A DNA stretch of 64,000 nt from Crotophaga sulcirostris (lineage: Eukaryota > Chordata > Aves > Cuculiformes > Crotophagidae). Position 1 is the stretch's first letter. The number at the start of each line of letters is the position of its first letter. A model generated the notes under the pieces. It was not told where the DNA came from and did no database searches. It worked only from the letters and a program-made list of their open reading frames with translations. Location: contig VYZB01000035.1 in NCBI GenBank assembly GCA_013397455.1, forward strand, positions 1,997,756-2,061,755, given 5' to 3'. Positions 50,891 to 64,000 of this stretch are shown in pieces. The position numbers and the translations under genes were made by a program.

Positions 50891-53800
50891 CTGGCTCCCA
50901 GGAATGAACCCACCAATGTCACTGACAGTGCCCTTGGCCAGGGGGCCGAAGGGGAATGATGGAGGGGCTTGCAGAGGGCACCCTAGACCTCCTTTGACAT
51001 CCCACCCTCCCTACACAGTGAAGTTCCACTAATGACTCGCTGGTTCTCTATGTCCAGCAGAAAAGTTTTCCCTCCAGATACCAGAGCTGGCTCCCACCGG
51101 TGTATTTACCAGCTCTGTAAGCAACCAAGTTTCCTGCATTTTAGTACAAAAAGATTTTTTGCAGACTTTTTCGAAATTAGCTGCATGTCAGGCCACTCTG
51201 TTTGGATACTAGAGAATTGGTGAACGTGCCATAGTGGTGGTGAGCAGAACTCATTTTATTCTTCCGGAGCGAAAAGGTGAATGCTCCAAGGTGTTCCTGT
51301 TTCTGCTTCGGGATACCGAAGACTGTAGAAAGCATCTCAATTAATTATTAACATGTTTTACCCTGTTTTGGCAAGAAATGTGCATATGAACTAACTTAGA
51401 TCCCTTCCTGCATCAGAACTCAGAAATGCAGCAACACTTAATGAGAGCAGTTTATTTGCTGCGGAACTAACACATTAAATGTCAAACTAATGAATTCTAA
51501 GGTCAGTGTGTATTACAGCAGAAAACATAAATGTTGACGAGCATGATACACTACCAAGTCCGAGTTATAAACCTCTAAAACATAAGGCTATGTTTAGAAC
51601 TATACACTTTGATTAAGAGCACGATTATCACAAATAAAACCTCACATTAATGAGACCAATATACCATTGCATATTAAATTTTTATGTTAAGAGGTAAAGT
51701 GTATTCTTATATTAGCATATGCATTTTGGTTTTAAGCTCTTGAGGACAAGGAGACTTATTTATAAAGTCTCTCCCAGTTCCAATAAATTATGCATGAATT
51801 TTAATCAGTTAGCAAATGAACAAGTAATTGTTCTGCAGCATTATTAATATTCTTCATAACAATACACTATCAGAACCAGAGGTGAGGTGCAACCAGAAAT
51901 CCCCAAAGTACACTAAGTATCAACTGAAGCATGCAATCCCAATATACCAGGTAAACTATTCTGATGTTACTCAATTAACTGTCTATTAATTATTTTCATG
52001 CATTATTCTATAACCAGATCCATCAAATATTCCCCATTATAATCTCAAATGACATATTTTTCTTTTATATATACAGCGACTTGAAACTTTTTACGGTTTA
52101 AAATTGCCATTGATAACTAAAAGGCAGGACAAAGCCATTATTAATGCTTTGGTTGTCACTTCCATAGCAAATATCACACGTATCAACAATACTACTCTTT
52201 TGGTGGGTTTTTAAACACAATTTACATCCCTCAAGGAAATGATGTTGCTGGCTTTTCACTCTAGCAATCTTAGTCCACTTTGTAGTGAATAATTAGATAA
52301 TACAGTTTCAGAGCGTCCTAAGAAGATAATCTGCCAAAAATGAAAAATCTCTTACATGATGTATAAAGAAAAAAAGAAAAAAAAAAATTTAAAGGGAACC
52401 CCAAAGAAAATCAGCCTGTCAGAAGTTCGGTAGGGTTTATAAATAATATAAAAACTCAGTTTTAGTCAAGGTAAGAGACAGTTTTGAAGTTTAGAGCCTG
52501 GATCAGAGGTAGGATTGCAATAAGCTGAGCCTCATCCGTTACTCATCTTGCCAGGCTCTGTCCTGCCTGGTCCTGTCAATGCACTCTGTCTGCACATGGC
52601 CACTACAGTAAATGCATTTTGTGGCTTCCAGTCACCCACACTCACAAATTGGTCAGGTATTTCTTTCAAAAAACTCTACTTCCCTCAACTGTTATGAGCA
52701 GATGTGGCTAAGGCACACAGTATTCCTTGCAAGCAATTTTCATTCAGCATAGTTCCGTTCTTCTCATCCATGAACCCTCTGTGAACAGCCATAAAGGTTC
52801 CAAACAATGTTTTATGAAAACATAATAAACCATGCAAGAGTTAAAATAACTCATCAGTAGAACCACCATTCCAATACATATGAAAAACACACACTAAACA
52901 GTTTGAATAAAGACCCTGAATGAGAAGTTTCTTGTCCTGCTATGTACAAACTTTGAAACTCCTTTTCCAATGTGATTAGTTTAATTACTGACTCATTTTC
53001 TGACTGTATTTTTTAGCCACTGCCTAAGGTGTTAAATCTGATGAAATCTCTTCCAGTACACATGGCCACTAACATCTCTGAAAGACTATGTAAAAAGAGC
53101 ACTTGCACATCTGCAAGACATTAAAGAAATGAAAGTACTTTCATGCATAGCATTTTACAGTATTTGGCCAGTTCTGGTTTTGACATAAAATGCCCACAGC
53201 TAAGTTAATCAAAAATTAAGACTGACGTTTCATCAGTACAAAGTTCCCATTCTGCTGAGCTACTAGCAGTACATTCTGCTCACATCAGTATGTATATGAC
53301 ATTATATATTAAATGCACTGTGATATTTAGGCACCATTGACTAGAATAAGTATGCAGCATCAACCCCAGCTATAAGTCTTCTTACAGTTAAGCAGTTGTG
53401 TCATATTCTTAACATTAAATATTGTATCCAAATAATTACACGCTTATAGACAGAAAAAATAACCAGAAAAGGTCACTAGCATTATTACTACAGTAAGCAG
53501 TATAGATAAAATTTCCTATATTCCTAAGGAACACATGCATACTGTGTTGCTTAATACTATTTACCCAGCATGGCTGGCAATTGCCCTACTACATTGCCTT
53601 CTAAGACTAAACGTCTCCTAAATTTAAAATACAGGAAGGGAATTTCATTATTATCTTTGTGGCAATTACATACTGTCAATGATCAGTTCAAAGCAGGAGA
53701 AAAAGAAAAAAAACAAAACCAAACAAAACAACAAACAGAAACCAAACCAGAAGCCTGCAAGTTGTTCCACTTCGAAGGAAAAGCTGATACTGGATGAACA

Positions 53801-54170
53801 TTTGATAAAATCATACTTATTTACATTGTCATGTTTTGCTGAGCACAACATACCAGTCACAGGAGACTGCTGCCTTGCTCACAACAGAAGGTTCTGGGGA
53901 GGTGGGGAGGAGAGGGCTGGTCACCACACAGCCTGACCATGGAAAATAGGTGCACACCTTCAATCTTGCCGTTCTGTGTCCCATTCCTGTCTCACCTAGA
54001 GCCTCCACACATTAATGCCCTGCAACCTCTCTCTGCTCACGCACGCAGTGCGTCTTCCCTCTGGTGACAGCATGCTCAGCCTTCTCAAATACATTACATG
54101 AAGCTATATAGCTGGTACGCTGATGAGTATCAACCGTTTAACCCAGCACACAGAGCAGGGGTTAAACATA
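50891..54170. other. Intronic DNA without recognisable gene
   Basis: A GC-richer 120 bp follows the CR1 end. The rest is AT-rich, with an A/C-rich low-complexity run at about 53697-53750 that produces a Lys/Gln/Asn-rich frame. No supported gene. Confidence 0.55.
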
Positions 54171-54495
54171 GAGCTGCTCTCTGCAGCTTCCTGAGGAGGG
54201 GAAGTGGAGAGGGAGGTGCTGACCTTTTCTCCCTTGTATCCACTGATTGGATGGGTAGGAATGGTTCAAAGCTGCACCAGGGGAGGTTGAGACTGGACAT
54301 GAGGAAGCATTTCTTTACTGACAGGGAGGTCAAAGCACTGGAACAGACTTCTTAGAGACACACTCAATGCCCCAAGCCTGTCAGTGTTTAAGAGGCATTT
54401 GGGCAATACCCTTAATAACGTGCTTTAACTTGGTCAGTCCTGAAGTGGTCAAGCAATTGGACTTTATGATCACTGTAGGTCCCTTCCAACTGAAA
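54171..54495 (+). repeat. CR1 LINE 3' fragment (same subfamily as 101-783)
   Basis: Plus-strand CR1 tail: 'gcagcttcctgaggagggg', 'aggaatggttcaaagctgc', 'gaggaagcatttctttactg', 'ccccaagcctgtcagtgttt', 'aagaggcatttgggcaatac', 'gtgctttaacttggtcagtc' and 'ggtcccttccaactgaaa'. It matches 455-760 closely and is better preserved, so it is probably the younger copy. It passes directly into the TATTC array. Confidence 0.93.
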
Positions 54496-54600
54496 TATTC
54501 TATTCTATTCTATTCTATTCTATTCTATTCTATTCTATTCTATTCTATTCTATTCTATTCTATTCTATTCTATTCTATTCTACTCTATCCTATTCTATTC
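54496..54600 (+). repeat. TATTC pentanucleotide microsatellite, 21 units
   Basis: There are 105 bp of TATTC in perfect register, with only units 18 and 19 altered (TACTC and TATCC). It begins exactly where the CR1 3' end stops. It therefore grew from the short terminal repeat of this CR1 subfamily; the sister copy at 101-783 ends with only a degenerate 'tattctaacaattct'. Length may be polymorphic and may be collapsed in the assembly. Confidence 0.97.
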
Positions 54601-57600
54601 TTCTTCTTTTCCACAAGAACATCGTAACGAAGCACTCATTTTTAAGAGAAGGCCAACATCAGTCTTACCTTCCCAGGAATTAAAATCTGTATGTCTTACC
54701 TATGTCATAAACTGTCAAGAAAGCAGGTAAATCAAAATAATCCACATTTCTTCTAAAATTTTTTGTAATTCAGAGAAACAAACAAATCAGCTCACAGTAA
54801 TACAGCTAATACGGGATGTTTCATGGAGTACAGCAGAGATGCCTCCAGAAATGACTCAAGACTGACTCAGCTCCCACATGGATCGCCCTCATTTCCTCTT
54901 CTAGGGCAGTTTCTTCAGAATGGCGTTTAAGAAATGTCTGTATATTTCTGGCAAGTGTTCTGGGTTTCTAGTTCAGACTCAGTACCTGACCCACACTGGC
55001 TACGTACAGATAGAGCACAATCTTCGCCATGGGAAGCCCCCCTGGGACCAAGGTCCCTAGGTAGTGAAGTCTGAGACGCCTAAGGTTTCTCAAAAGAGCC
55101 AGGGCATACACAAGGGGAAAATTTCTGCTTGCCAGAAGCTGTGCCCATAGAGAAGCATGCTGATGCATCTTGTGCTGGGCTCCAGATTGCACATGGGGAT
55201 GTTGTGGCAAAGCTGCCTCAGAAGACCGACCGGATGAAGCCAGAATAGCATGGGGAAGCAGGCTGCCAACCCCATGCAACAAAAATACCGTTTCAGTACT
55301 CTCCCTGTACTGGAAAATTACATATGGCTTTGGAGGGTCACACGTTTTAAAAAATACTAAAAAACTGAAGGACCAGGAACATTTGTTTAGAAGTCTGAGA
55401 AAATGTATGAGATTTAGTAGAAAGAATTATGGCAGTCAAGTATTTGCAGGGAAACAAAATTCTTGGTCTTAAAAGCTGGTTAATCCAATGGAAAAAAAGA
55501 ATTAACAAGAAGCAGCGATTGAAAGCACAAATTCAAATATGGTATTAAGCCATAAATTTAACAGTGAGAATAGTAACTGAAGAATAATAACTGATAATAC
55601 TGTAGAAAATTCTGCATACTCTAAGTGTTTTCAGTCAAAACTGGATGTCTTCTCGTAAATTATATGTTGGGGAAAAAAATAGAAGATTATAATAATATGT
55701 AAGGTTCTGAAGAAGTACAACTGAAAGAAAGTATGCAGTTGTAAATGAAGGTGGTCATAAAATGAGCTATGAAAAGTTTGAGGATAAAAACAAACTATGG
55801 AGACTTTCAACACAAATACTGTTTTCCTTTTATTTTTAGAAAAATCATTCCACATGTAGCATATCTTTAATATGAACTATAAATGTTTTCATTCAACTCT
55901 CCAAAATGGTTAGGAAGTACTGCTCTGATGGGGACACTCTCCCCCTCCCCGAAATTAAGATAAAAAGGTGTATTTTAAACTTGTGCCTGCCTGAAAGGAC
56001 ACCTGGTTGTCTTCTATGCTGACAGTAGCCTGACGAGACCTGTCGCCCCTCGCGCCAACAAAAGCTGTATTAACACAGACAGGAGGCTTTGCCAAGTAAG
56101 GAGAGAAGCACTACAGAAAGCAGTACTTGGCTGATGAGAAATTCTTCTACTCAGTTAAAAAAGCAGCTTAATGCAGGGAATTGAAGGATCCCCAGCTGAA
56201 AGCACAGAGCTGCCTAATGACAGAGATATCATGAACCTTAGAGTCACAGAAAGCCTCTGCAGTTTATTTTTAAATTTCCAACAAGGTCTCAAGTTTTCAC
56301 TTTCTTTGCATGACAAACTACACACAGCTCAGTCTGTCACCCTACACATGCCATCTCTAGTGAGTAGTTAGGTCTTTAATGGTTTTGTTGTATCACACAC
56401 AGAAGACAAATAAAAAACCCAGCAGTCTACACATCAACGAAATTGCCCAACACACTAAGGACAGTCCATTAATAGGAGCTGAGTACTCTACTGGCCTTCT
56501 GAAAAGAAAGAAGAAGGAAAAAAATTGTCACTTTCTAACTGATATTTTATTTTTCTGCATTAATAAGAACTCATCTATAGACATACATTGCTCTGAGATC
56601 TTCTAATCATAAAACAAGAGTTCATGTGGGAAGTGCAATAAACAAAAGTTACATCAGGACAATCTTAAATAACTAGCTCAAATATGCAGACACACATGCA
56701 TTCTTAAGCAGAGAAATGCTATTATTACTGGCTTGGTGCATGGGATTCTTGCTTACATACTGCATAGTGGTACTTGATTTTCTCATGTGGGCAGCCCACC
56801 TTATTCCTGTGGCAAAGGATAAGAGTAAATGTAAACTCATTCTGGGACAGACATACCATGCAGCTGTTATACAGATTACTCCTGCCCAACAGACATGATA
56901 TGTCTGAAGGACATCAGAATAAAGGAGTAGGTGCTTAAGTAAGTCTTCAACTGGGGCTGCCCATGGAAAATGAAGAGGGTGGAGTGAGAGGTAGCTGCTG
57001 CAAGAGCCTTTTCTGCTCCCAGCCAGCTCCCAACCTCTTTTTCCCCCAAGGGAAAACTCCTGTACACCACCTTGCTACCCCATCAGTAGGGTAGACTGTA
57101 CTGGTTACGCACCGATTGCTTGGGTGTGAGCCACCACCAGCCAAATGCATGCTTGGTCTGTGTCTCACACCTCGACAGACACCTAGGCACAGTGGCAGTC
57201 AAAAACAGGCTTCAGCAAGATCAGCTCAACTGCAGGCAGAGCATGTTGCACAGGCTGCAGGAGGGCACACTTGCTTACGCCAGCGGTGACACTCAACACG
57301 CAGAGACCACAGAGGAGTTTTAGAATCACGTCCTCCACTTCCAAGACTGAATGTTGGTTATAGATCCATACAAGAAAAACAACACTAGCTGCAAGCCCTT
57401 TGGAGTTCTCGCAAGCCTTGGCCATTCTTCCTGCTTTAATCAGTATTTCCCTAAACTATTGCTTGGCTTCTTTCTTTGTTCATAAACGCATTTACATTTT
57501 TGCAACAAAAATTTTGTTTGTTTTCTCCATGGTCAAAACTTTCTCTCTCTTCATCAAGTTTAATTCATTTTAACAGGGCTTTTGTTTTTCAACACTGTTA

Positions 57601-60600
57601 TTTTTTTTCTGATAGAAAAGTTTCCATTGCTCCTCCTTTTCTCTTCTGCAGGCAGCTCAGAGAAAGTGTTTATTGCGGGTTCCTACTGCTCACGCAAAGT
57701 AACATCTCCCCCCAAAAGTATACTGAAGAGAAGGCAGCAAATACCTCGCCAGCAAATAACTGATTTTAACATATTACATCATATAACAATTTCACGTAGA
57801 AAATCATGTAGAAATTGGTAGGTTCTTACCCTTAAATGTTCCAAATAGCCACAAGCATTCCTTTATATTTTTTTGAAAAACAATCAAAAGCTAACTCAGA
57901 CTTCTCTCAGCTGCTGTCCTGTGACCACAAGTGATGGTACCTGCATGGAGAAACTTGAACAGCTTGTGACCTAGCGCTCTGCCATAAAGCTTTATCTCCA
58001 GCTTTTTTTTTTAATTTTCTTTTTAATGATGCTTATGAAGAATCAATTTCTTTGACTCCAGAAACATTCTCTCTGTGACTTTAAAAAATAGAATTTATCA
58101 CAACTGTTCAGTATCTGGCACCAGTTGCTAGTCCTGAGGTTGATACACAATACCTACAAAAAGTTACATTTTAATTAAAGGAGTTAGTTGCTTGGAACAA
58201 AAGAACTCATTCTAAGGAATAGCTTAGTGACCAGGTCATATCAAGTGATTTATCCAACTCACTTCAGAGAGTCTGCAAGACCATTTTCATTGTCTTTTAT
58301 GACTTGGAATGGAAAAACTGCAAAAATCTATTTTAAACAAACATGCAAAATAAATATGTGACATTCAGGTTACTATACAGAGAATCAGTTGCTGGGGAAA
58401 TAAACAGCAACAAACAAAACCGGCAAATTGAACAGCAAGCTTATAATGTTGGCTTAGTTGACATGTCAGGATACTAACATATTTCACTGTAATATCATCT
58501 CTAATTTTGGGTCTGCAAATGGGGACACTATGTCACAAGTTCACCTCAAACTACTGATTTATTTTTGAACACCTGCCTAATAAATCAAGTTTGTGTGGTA
58601 AGTACAACGAAGTCGGCAACCTCATGCAGCTAAAATGTATTTAATTTAAGTGATGCGGCAGTTACTGACCACCTGAAGTGCTGAAATAAGAATTATTTCA
58701 ACGGTGAAAACTGCTAACTTCTGCATAGTGATTTCATATCCTATGCATCACTGTGGCATTTTATTCACCTTGATTTGAAACACCACTGCATTCATTTTAT
58801 TATCTTCCTTTAAATAAAAGGAACAGTGTGTAGCTTTAACACTGTCAGCAGAAACCGTAAACAAGGTTAAGCTCATGCCCAGCTTACATGAAAAAAGTCT
58901 TTCTAAAAATTAAAGAATGTCATCCCTCGACACAACTTATGAGCAGAACCTATGCCTATTTATTGAACGATAGTAGGCCATGCTACTCTGGGAATCAATT
59001 AGAAGAGTATGACATATTTTGTCAGAAAGATTGCATTGTGTTAAACACATTTATGTAATACTGTCCTCCAGGAAAAATGAATACATGTAAGAAAAAGAGG
59101 TACTTGTAATGAGAAGACATTCAAATCTTAAAAAAAAAAATAATAAAAATCGCTCAGTATAAATGAGTCAGCTATGGAAATGTCTCAGGCAAAGACTTGA
59201 TCACAATGACTTCATTATCCACATGTATCAGTAATTCCCTTGAGATCTCAATGTTGAGATTACTGTTGGAAAGAAGTATTTTATCTGCTTTATTGTCAGG
59301 AACCAGCAGGTTAAGAAGAAAATTGAATGCCTTCTTCAAAAATTGGTATTCTCGAAAAAGAATTTCTCTCAACTCTACAAGGCTTTGCAGTGGGACATTT
59401 GACAATACTACATTCTATACGCACATTCACATGCTGTCAATGACAAGAAGGAAAAAACCTAGCGATTAGGGAAAGAGCATCTGAAAAAGGACAAAATATT
59501 ATTTCAGGGACTCCAGGATTTCTTTTATGTCCTTATGTAATGAGAATATAATTGTCTTTTTTTCCCTGCTTTTCAAGTACTTGGATTTTTTCTTTTTTTT
59601 AATTTCAAGTCTGAGCTGGCCCAATAAGCTGATACTGCAAAGATTTTTGTATTGTTGTTATATCTGTTGATGCTATAGTAACACTAACATTCAGTTAACC
59701 GCCTAGACAAAGAAACTTTCTGCTGGACAAATGATAGTAATGCGTTTATAATCAAACTCAAATACTTAACACAACAAAAGTAGAGCATTTCAGTAGAATT
59801 CAGTGACCATAAAAAAACCCTAAACCTATCACAGATTTATGCCTTACTAGGTCTACATTTCTGTAAAACTTGAAGGTTATAAACACCCACGCAGCCAGCA
59901 CTCCTGTAGTTCAGTGAAAACCATCTACCCAGCCCTGCATGAAGCTATCGGTTACACCTCGGTGTAACTTTACTACCTACGCACAGTCAGCTGTATTCCT
60001 AAGGTACAGTGGAGCTTTCTTCAACTGATAATACGACTATGTTACCTGGGAGATCTGCACTTTCCTGCATACCAACTGACCCTCCTGCTAGGGTGTTGGC
60101 CTGTCCTGGAAGGCTCCTGCATGTCTCAGTTTGGAAGTCACATTATAGCCAGCCAGTACGAATACAAATGTTTTAAAAGACACACGGGAAAGCTGATGTT
60201 AAGTGACATAGAAAAATGTTTCACTTTCTGTTGGGACACTGTCATGCCAGGCAGGGTTCAAAACTGTGTCATGCTCTTCAAGTGCAACGAGTGTACACAC
60301 CGTTGTACCAGAAAGGTACTGAAATATAAAGTACCTGCAGCTGAGAGGAACAGCTGACATGGCTTTGGTTTCCAAAGATTTAGTTTTATTTAAATAGTAA
60401 TTACAGAAACTTCAAGCATGCAAGAGGTAGAGTGACGGACATCTCATCTTCCCAGCCCTCCCCATCCTCTGTAACATACCTACTCACCTGAGATACTAGG
60501 AGTATGCCTAGAACTGCTTTCTGCCATGTAGTACCTGTGCAGGTTCTGAAGTATGACAGCCAGCTGTCTGCAAGCTGTTTGCAAGCCTACAGACTACATG

Positions 60601-63600
60601 AAAAATCACTTGCTTGAGGCTGCTCCTGCACCACCACCTTGCACTCTTCTCCCTCAGCTTCACCTGCCAGCAGCACCCTTGGGCCAATCTAGGCAGCCCA
60701 AATTCCTCCTCATGTGTCTCTGTCTTTCAGTTCCTGCTGATTTGATCCATCAAATGAAGGAAGCCATGTACTTCAAAGACTGATTCTACTGCAAGCACTA
60801 ACTCCAACCCTAGACCCTGATGCACAAAGGTGGGAGAAGAAAGGAAAGCAGTTCACATACAATATTATTGAGGCAAGGGCAGAGATGAACTTAAAACCTT
60901 CCCCTTCAGATCAGTAAGACATCCAAGAATGCCTATACAACAGGATAAATAATGTCTCCCTTCTCCAGAGTTCTTCCTCAGATATCCCATTTCACTGAAG
61001 TTAAAAGCTTTCTGTCAGCACTTCAATACTATCATCAAAGGAAAAAAATGATACAATTCATTTTATGTGTTAAACATTAATGATTGTCTAGAGATTTTCT
61101 GTGTGCTTGTGATTCAAGTCCATGGAAAAAAAAAATGACAGAATCCATCACTTTCTCAAATCCCTCTATTTCTATTCATAACCTTTTCCAAGACACATTT
61201 AGATGTTCCCATCAGCAGTGTCTTTACGTTGCTCATTACAGCATGCCCAAATATTTCTTGCCAAAAATACCAGAAGGCAGCCCACTGGAATGACAGAGAA
61301 GTGGGGTAATTTTGGGAGGCAATGAGACACTTCCCTCAATCTATGTAATGAACTAAGAGAAACCAAAATGGAAACGCACTTGGCTAATTTTTACACCACC
61401 ATTTTATACCACACAAGTGAATTACGCATCATCTAACGCCTACCTGAAAGGGCAATCCTGCTCCTCCACTTCCTTCCATCAGTGTTGCTTGTATTACCAC
61501 TCATCTACTCTGTATCTAAGACAGTTCAAGTTTAAATCTGATCTTGATGGAATGTACAATGAAGTTTCCTGCTTTCCTGGGTTCCTGAAGCAGATCCCAG
61601 TGGCTTTGGACAAGAGTCAGTGCCAGCAGAGAAGTAGCAGTAGAAGCACAAGTCCAGATGCTTGGGAGAGAGGAAAACCAAGGCCAAGGACTGAGACTGC
61701 CTTTTCAGCAGGTGTTGGCCATTAGTTCTGCTTAACTTTCAGAAAGGAGCTGGTGCGTGCGGGTGGGTAACGATTGGGGATGTGAGTAGGGGTAGAAGTA
61801 GCCAAATGGAACCAACATCCTTGCCACAGCACCTAAACAGATGGTAAGAAATACCTATAAAGTGAAGCAAATAGGTAATAAAGCAGATGCCCAGCTTCTT
61901 GTTGCCAAACGAATTTTGACTGTGATGAAAAGCCTGGAAGAGCTTCCTTAAAGAAACAAACCACAACAAAAATCCTCACCACTTCTTCTGCATGTTAATA
62001 AGAAATACATTGTGATATACATTTATTTAAAGGAATTAACAGGATATAATGATTTGTTAAGAGTTTTGATAATACGGTGTTGTGGTGATTAAATTTTTAC
62101 ATAGTCAGTGGAGAGGGGTAACCAAGTTATTCTCATTTATATCATGTTTAACTCCTGAGAGGTCAAGTTTTAAGCATTTTTTTAGCTGGTGCAACAAAAA
62201 TGGGGAATGAAAATATTTGTCTTTGAAAGAGAAAGCTGCATACTAGATTAATAGAAAATAGGGGAGCTTTTTACCTAAAAAGTACTTAGTTTGGTTTTAT
62301 TGGGATATAGTCATAATCTACTTTTCAGGTGGCACTGTTATTTGAAAATGGGTATATTGTCAAGTATCATAGCATAGCTATGAAGAGGGTGTCCTTGTAA
62401 CTAAATTGACACCCAGTATATTGAACCTCAAATTCAGTACAGGACATAGAATCATAGATAACTTAAAAATGAATATGTGCATTAAACGATTTGGATTATA
62501 GAAATACATGCTGAGAACAGTTTGTAGAAGCCTTTTACGAGTTGATAATACCCCATTATCATTGTTTTGTTACAATAAAGATTCAAAATATCAACATGAC
62601 AAAAAACTACCTCTGGAATTGCAACTCCCTGAGTACAGTAACAGAGTCTAAATTTCTACTGACACAAACTTTTGCTTTTCTGTAGTAATGTTTTTGTTAC
62701 TAGTGTGACTGCTTACACTGGGAAAAATCTGACTAGGAAGACACTGATTGTCTTTCTGGCCTCACAAGAAATAGACCCATTCAGCCTAACTAGACAATCA
62801 ATAAAAGCCAGCTGAAGTGTCTATAGACAGCAGATAATTAACCCACAGTGCTCAATGTTCACTCAGCAGTTATGAGTTAACCATACCTTGGGATATGGGT
62901 TGCATACTGTATCTATACCACTCATCTGAGAGGCAGAAATTCTTACACTTGATTTTGTGGGAATTTTCCCTCAGAACAAATGGACAACATGATGGCAGAC
63001 CACTTGGGAAGTTCGGCTTTGAAATCCAGTCTCTGCAGTTCCACTGGGTGGGAGGATGGGGCAGCACTGTTGTAAAATACTGTGCTCATCACCTAAAGAG
63101 TATCATCGTGAACAACCTCCAGATCTGCCCGCTTATGTCAAGGCATCTGCCTGTTCATGACTAAGTTTTAGTAAAGGGCAAAGTTGGTGGTTGAAATCAT
63201 GGAACGCCCCTGATATGAGAAACAGCTGAGTAGGATAGTGTTCTTCACGTTGGAAAAGAGATGATCTAGGGGTAATATTGTGACAGAGCTCTAAAAAAAA
63301 AATGTACCAGACATGTGTTTGGATTCCATTAATCTTTGCCTTTTCCAGTACAGCAAATACAGTCCATCAAGTGAATCTCAGAACGCAGGCTCAAAAATAA
63401 AGAAAAGAAGTCTTCATGCTGAAAAAGGTAGCAATCTCACTGCCAAATGGTGCTATGGGCAAATGAAGGTTACCTCTTACTAATCAGACAGCTACCAGGC
63501 TCAGCACCATTGCTGAAAGGAATCGCATGCTTAGAGAGTATCAGGGGAAATGCCAGGTATGCTTATTAGGTTCTTCCTCCTCCTAAGAAGTCCTCCTTTG

Positions 63601-64000
63601 GCCACTGCTTAAGAATCCTGATTTAGCTGGATCCTTGGTTTGAACAGTTGTGACTGTCCCTTGTTGGGCTCCTGTATTCTGTTAATCTCTCTCTACTGAA
63701 GTTCAGAAATTTTGACACTGAATGGCTAAACTGAAGACAATGATATCAAATATAGGGCAAGATGAATGATAATTTTTATACACTGTCCTAATTCAGGCAA
63801 TTGAGCTGACCTCATCACAGCTTTAATATCTGAAATAAAATATGCTCCTATAATAGCCAAATTAAAATAAAAATTCCATTCTTTTTTGCTACCTTATTTT
63901 AATCACTGTAATTTTTTTTTTGATAAGCAAAACTGAGAACATACAGCTTCTTATTCTACTACTGTATGTTTTAATTCTTGAATATGATGCTAATCACCAC
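54601..64000. other. Intronic DNA without recognisable gene
   Basis: AT-rich intron to the window end. A GC-richer patch at 54960-55300 carries a 104-codon minus frame with no recognisable domain. Positions 59172-59469 are open on both strands. A strong minus-strand donor consensus lies at 60486 without a matching recognisable exon. None of these is sufficient for a gene call. Confidence 0.5.

Larger units (their letters stand above)
49447..64000 (-). other. PTPRK: PTPRK intron upstream of the FN3 exon (5' end outside the window)
   Basis: No Ig- or MAM-domain coding sequence is recognisable between the exon's acceptor and the window end, so this intron is at least 14.5 kb. The preceding family exon (end of the Ig domain) is short, under 100 nt, and could be missed by eye, but I saw no candidate. 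The intron contains two plus-strand CR1 fragments and one long microsatellite. Confidence 0.7.

Noticed and set aside
53679..53936. Lys/Asn/Gln-rich plus-strand frame
   Set aside because: It comes from an A/C-rich low-complexity run.
54367..54627. Plus-strand frame encoding repeated Tyr-Ser-Ile-Leu-Phe units
   Set aside because: It is the translation of the CR1 tail and the TATTC microsatellite.
60486..60600. Strong minus-strand donor consensus (CAG/GTGAGT) with an open frame of about 35 codons before it
   Set aside because: The peptide does not resemble any R2B phosphatase exon and the acceptor side is weak, so a chance donor is more likely.
1..64000. Searches by eye for CRISPR arrays, tRNA or rRNA genes, bacterial operons, endogenous retroviruses or a novel multi-gene system
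   Set aside because: No regularly spaced repeats, cloverleaf sequences, gene clusters or retroviral coding motifs were seen. The window behaves as the interior of one large vertebrate gene.

Overview
The window looks like avian nuclear DNA. It is AT-rich and has almost no coding sequence. Every interspersed repeat I can classify is a 5'-truncated CR1 LINE, the dominant retrotransposon family of birds. Two isolated N's and a 51-N gap show that it comes from a draft assembly. The species cannot be named from the sequence.

I can support only one piece of gene: a single internal exon at 49153-49446 on the minus strand. It encodes a fibronectin type III domain of a type IIb (R2B, 'MAM-type') receptor protein tyrosine phosphatase. 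The residues fit PTPRK better than the paralogues PTPRM and PTPRT as I remember them. The exon has strong splice sites, a plausible branch point, symmetric 1-1 phase and a length of 294 nt. Everything else appears to be the two introns around it: at least 49.1 kb downstream in transcript order (1-49152) and at least 14.5 kb upstream (49447-64000). Neither intron ends inside the window.

The introns hold at least nine CR1 insertions. At 1-930 an older minus-strand CR1 is split by a younger plus-strand CR1. Others lie at 3541-4028, 5465-5637, 7659-7850, 8056-8245, 22351-22402, 50612-50890 and 54171-54495. The last runs into a 21-unit TATTC microsatellite. Smaller features are a CAAA-type microsatellite, a T/G-rich block, a TA dinucleotide tract, a 12-bp-stem hairpin, and an exact 62-bp direct duplication around a single N at 30408 that is almost certainly an assembly join error. 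The rest is unannotatable intronic DNA. A few GC-richer or homeodomain-site-rich patches are listed as candidates only.

I found no CRISPR array, tRNA, rRNA, DNA transposon, endogenous virus, nested gene or undescribed biological system. The observations most worth checking are the nested CR1, the assembly duplication, the inverted CR1 pairs that bracket the exon (possible exon circularisation), and the LINE-tail microsatellite.
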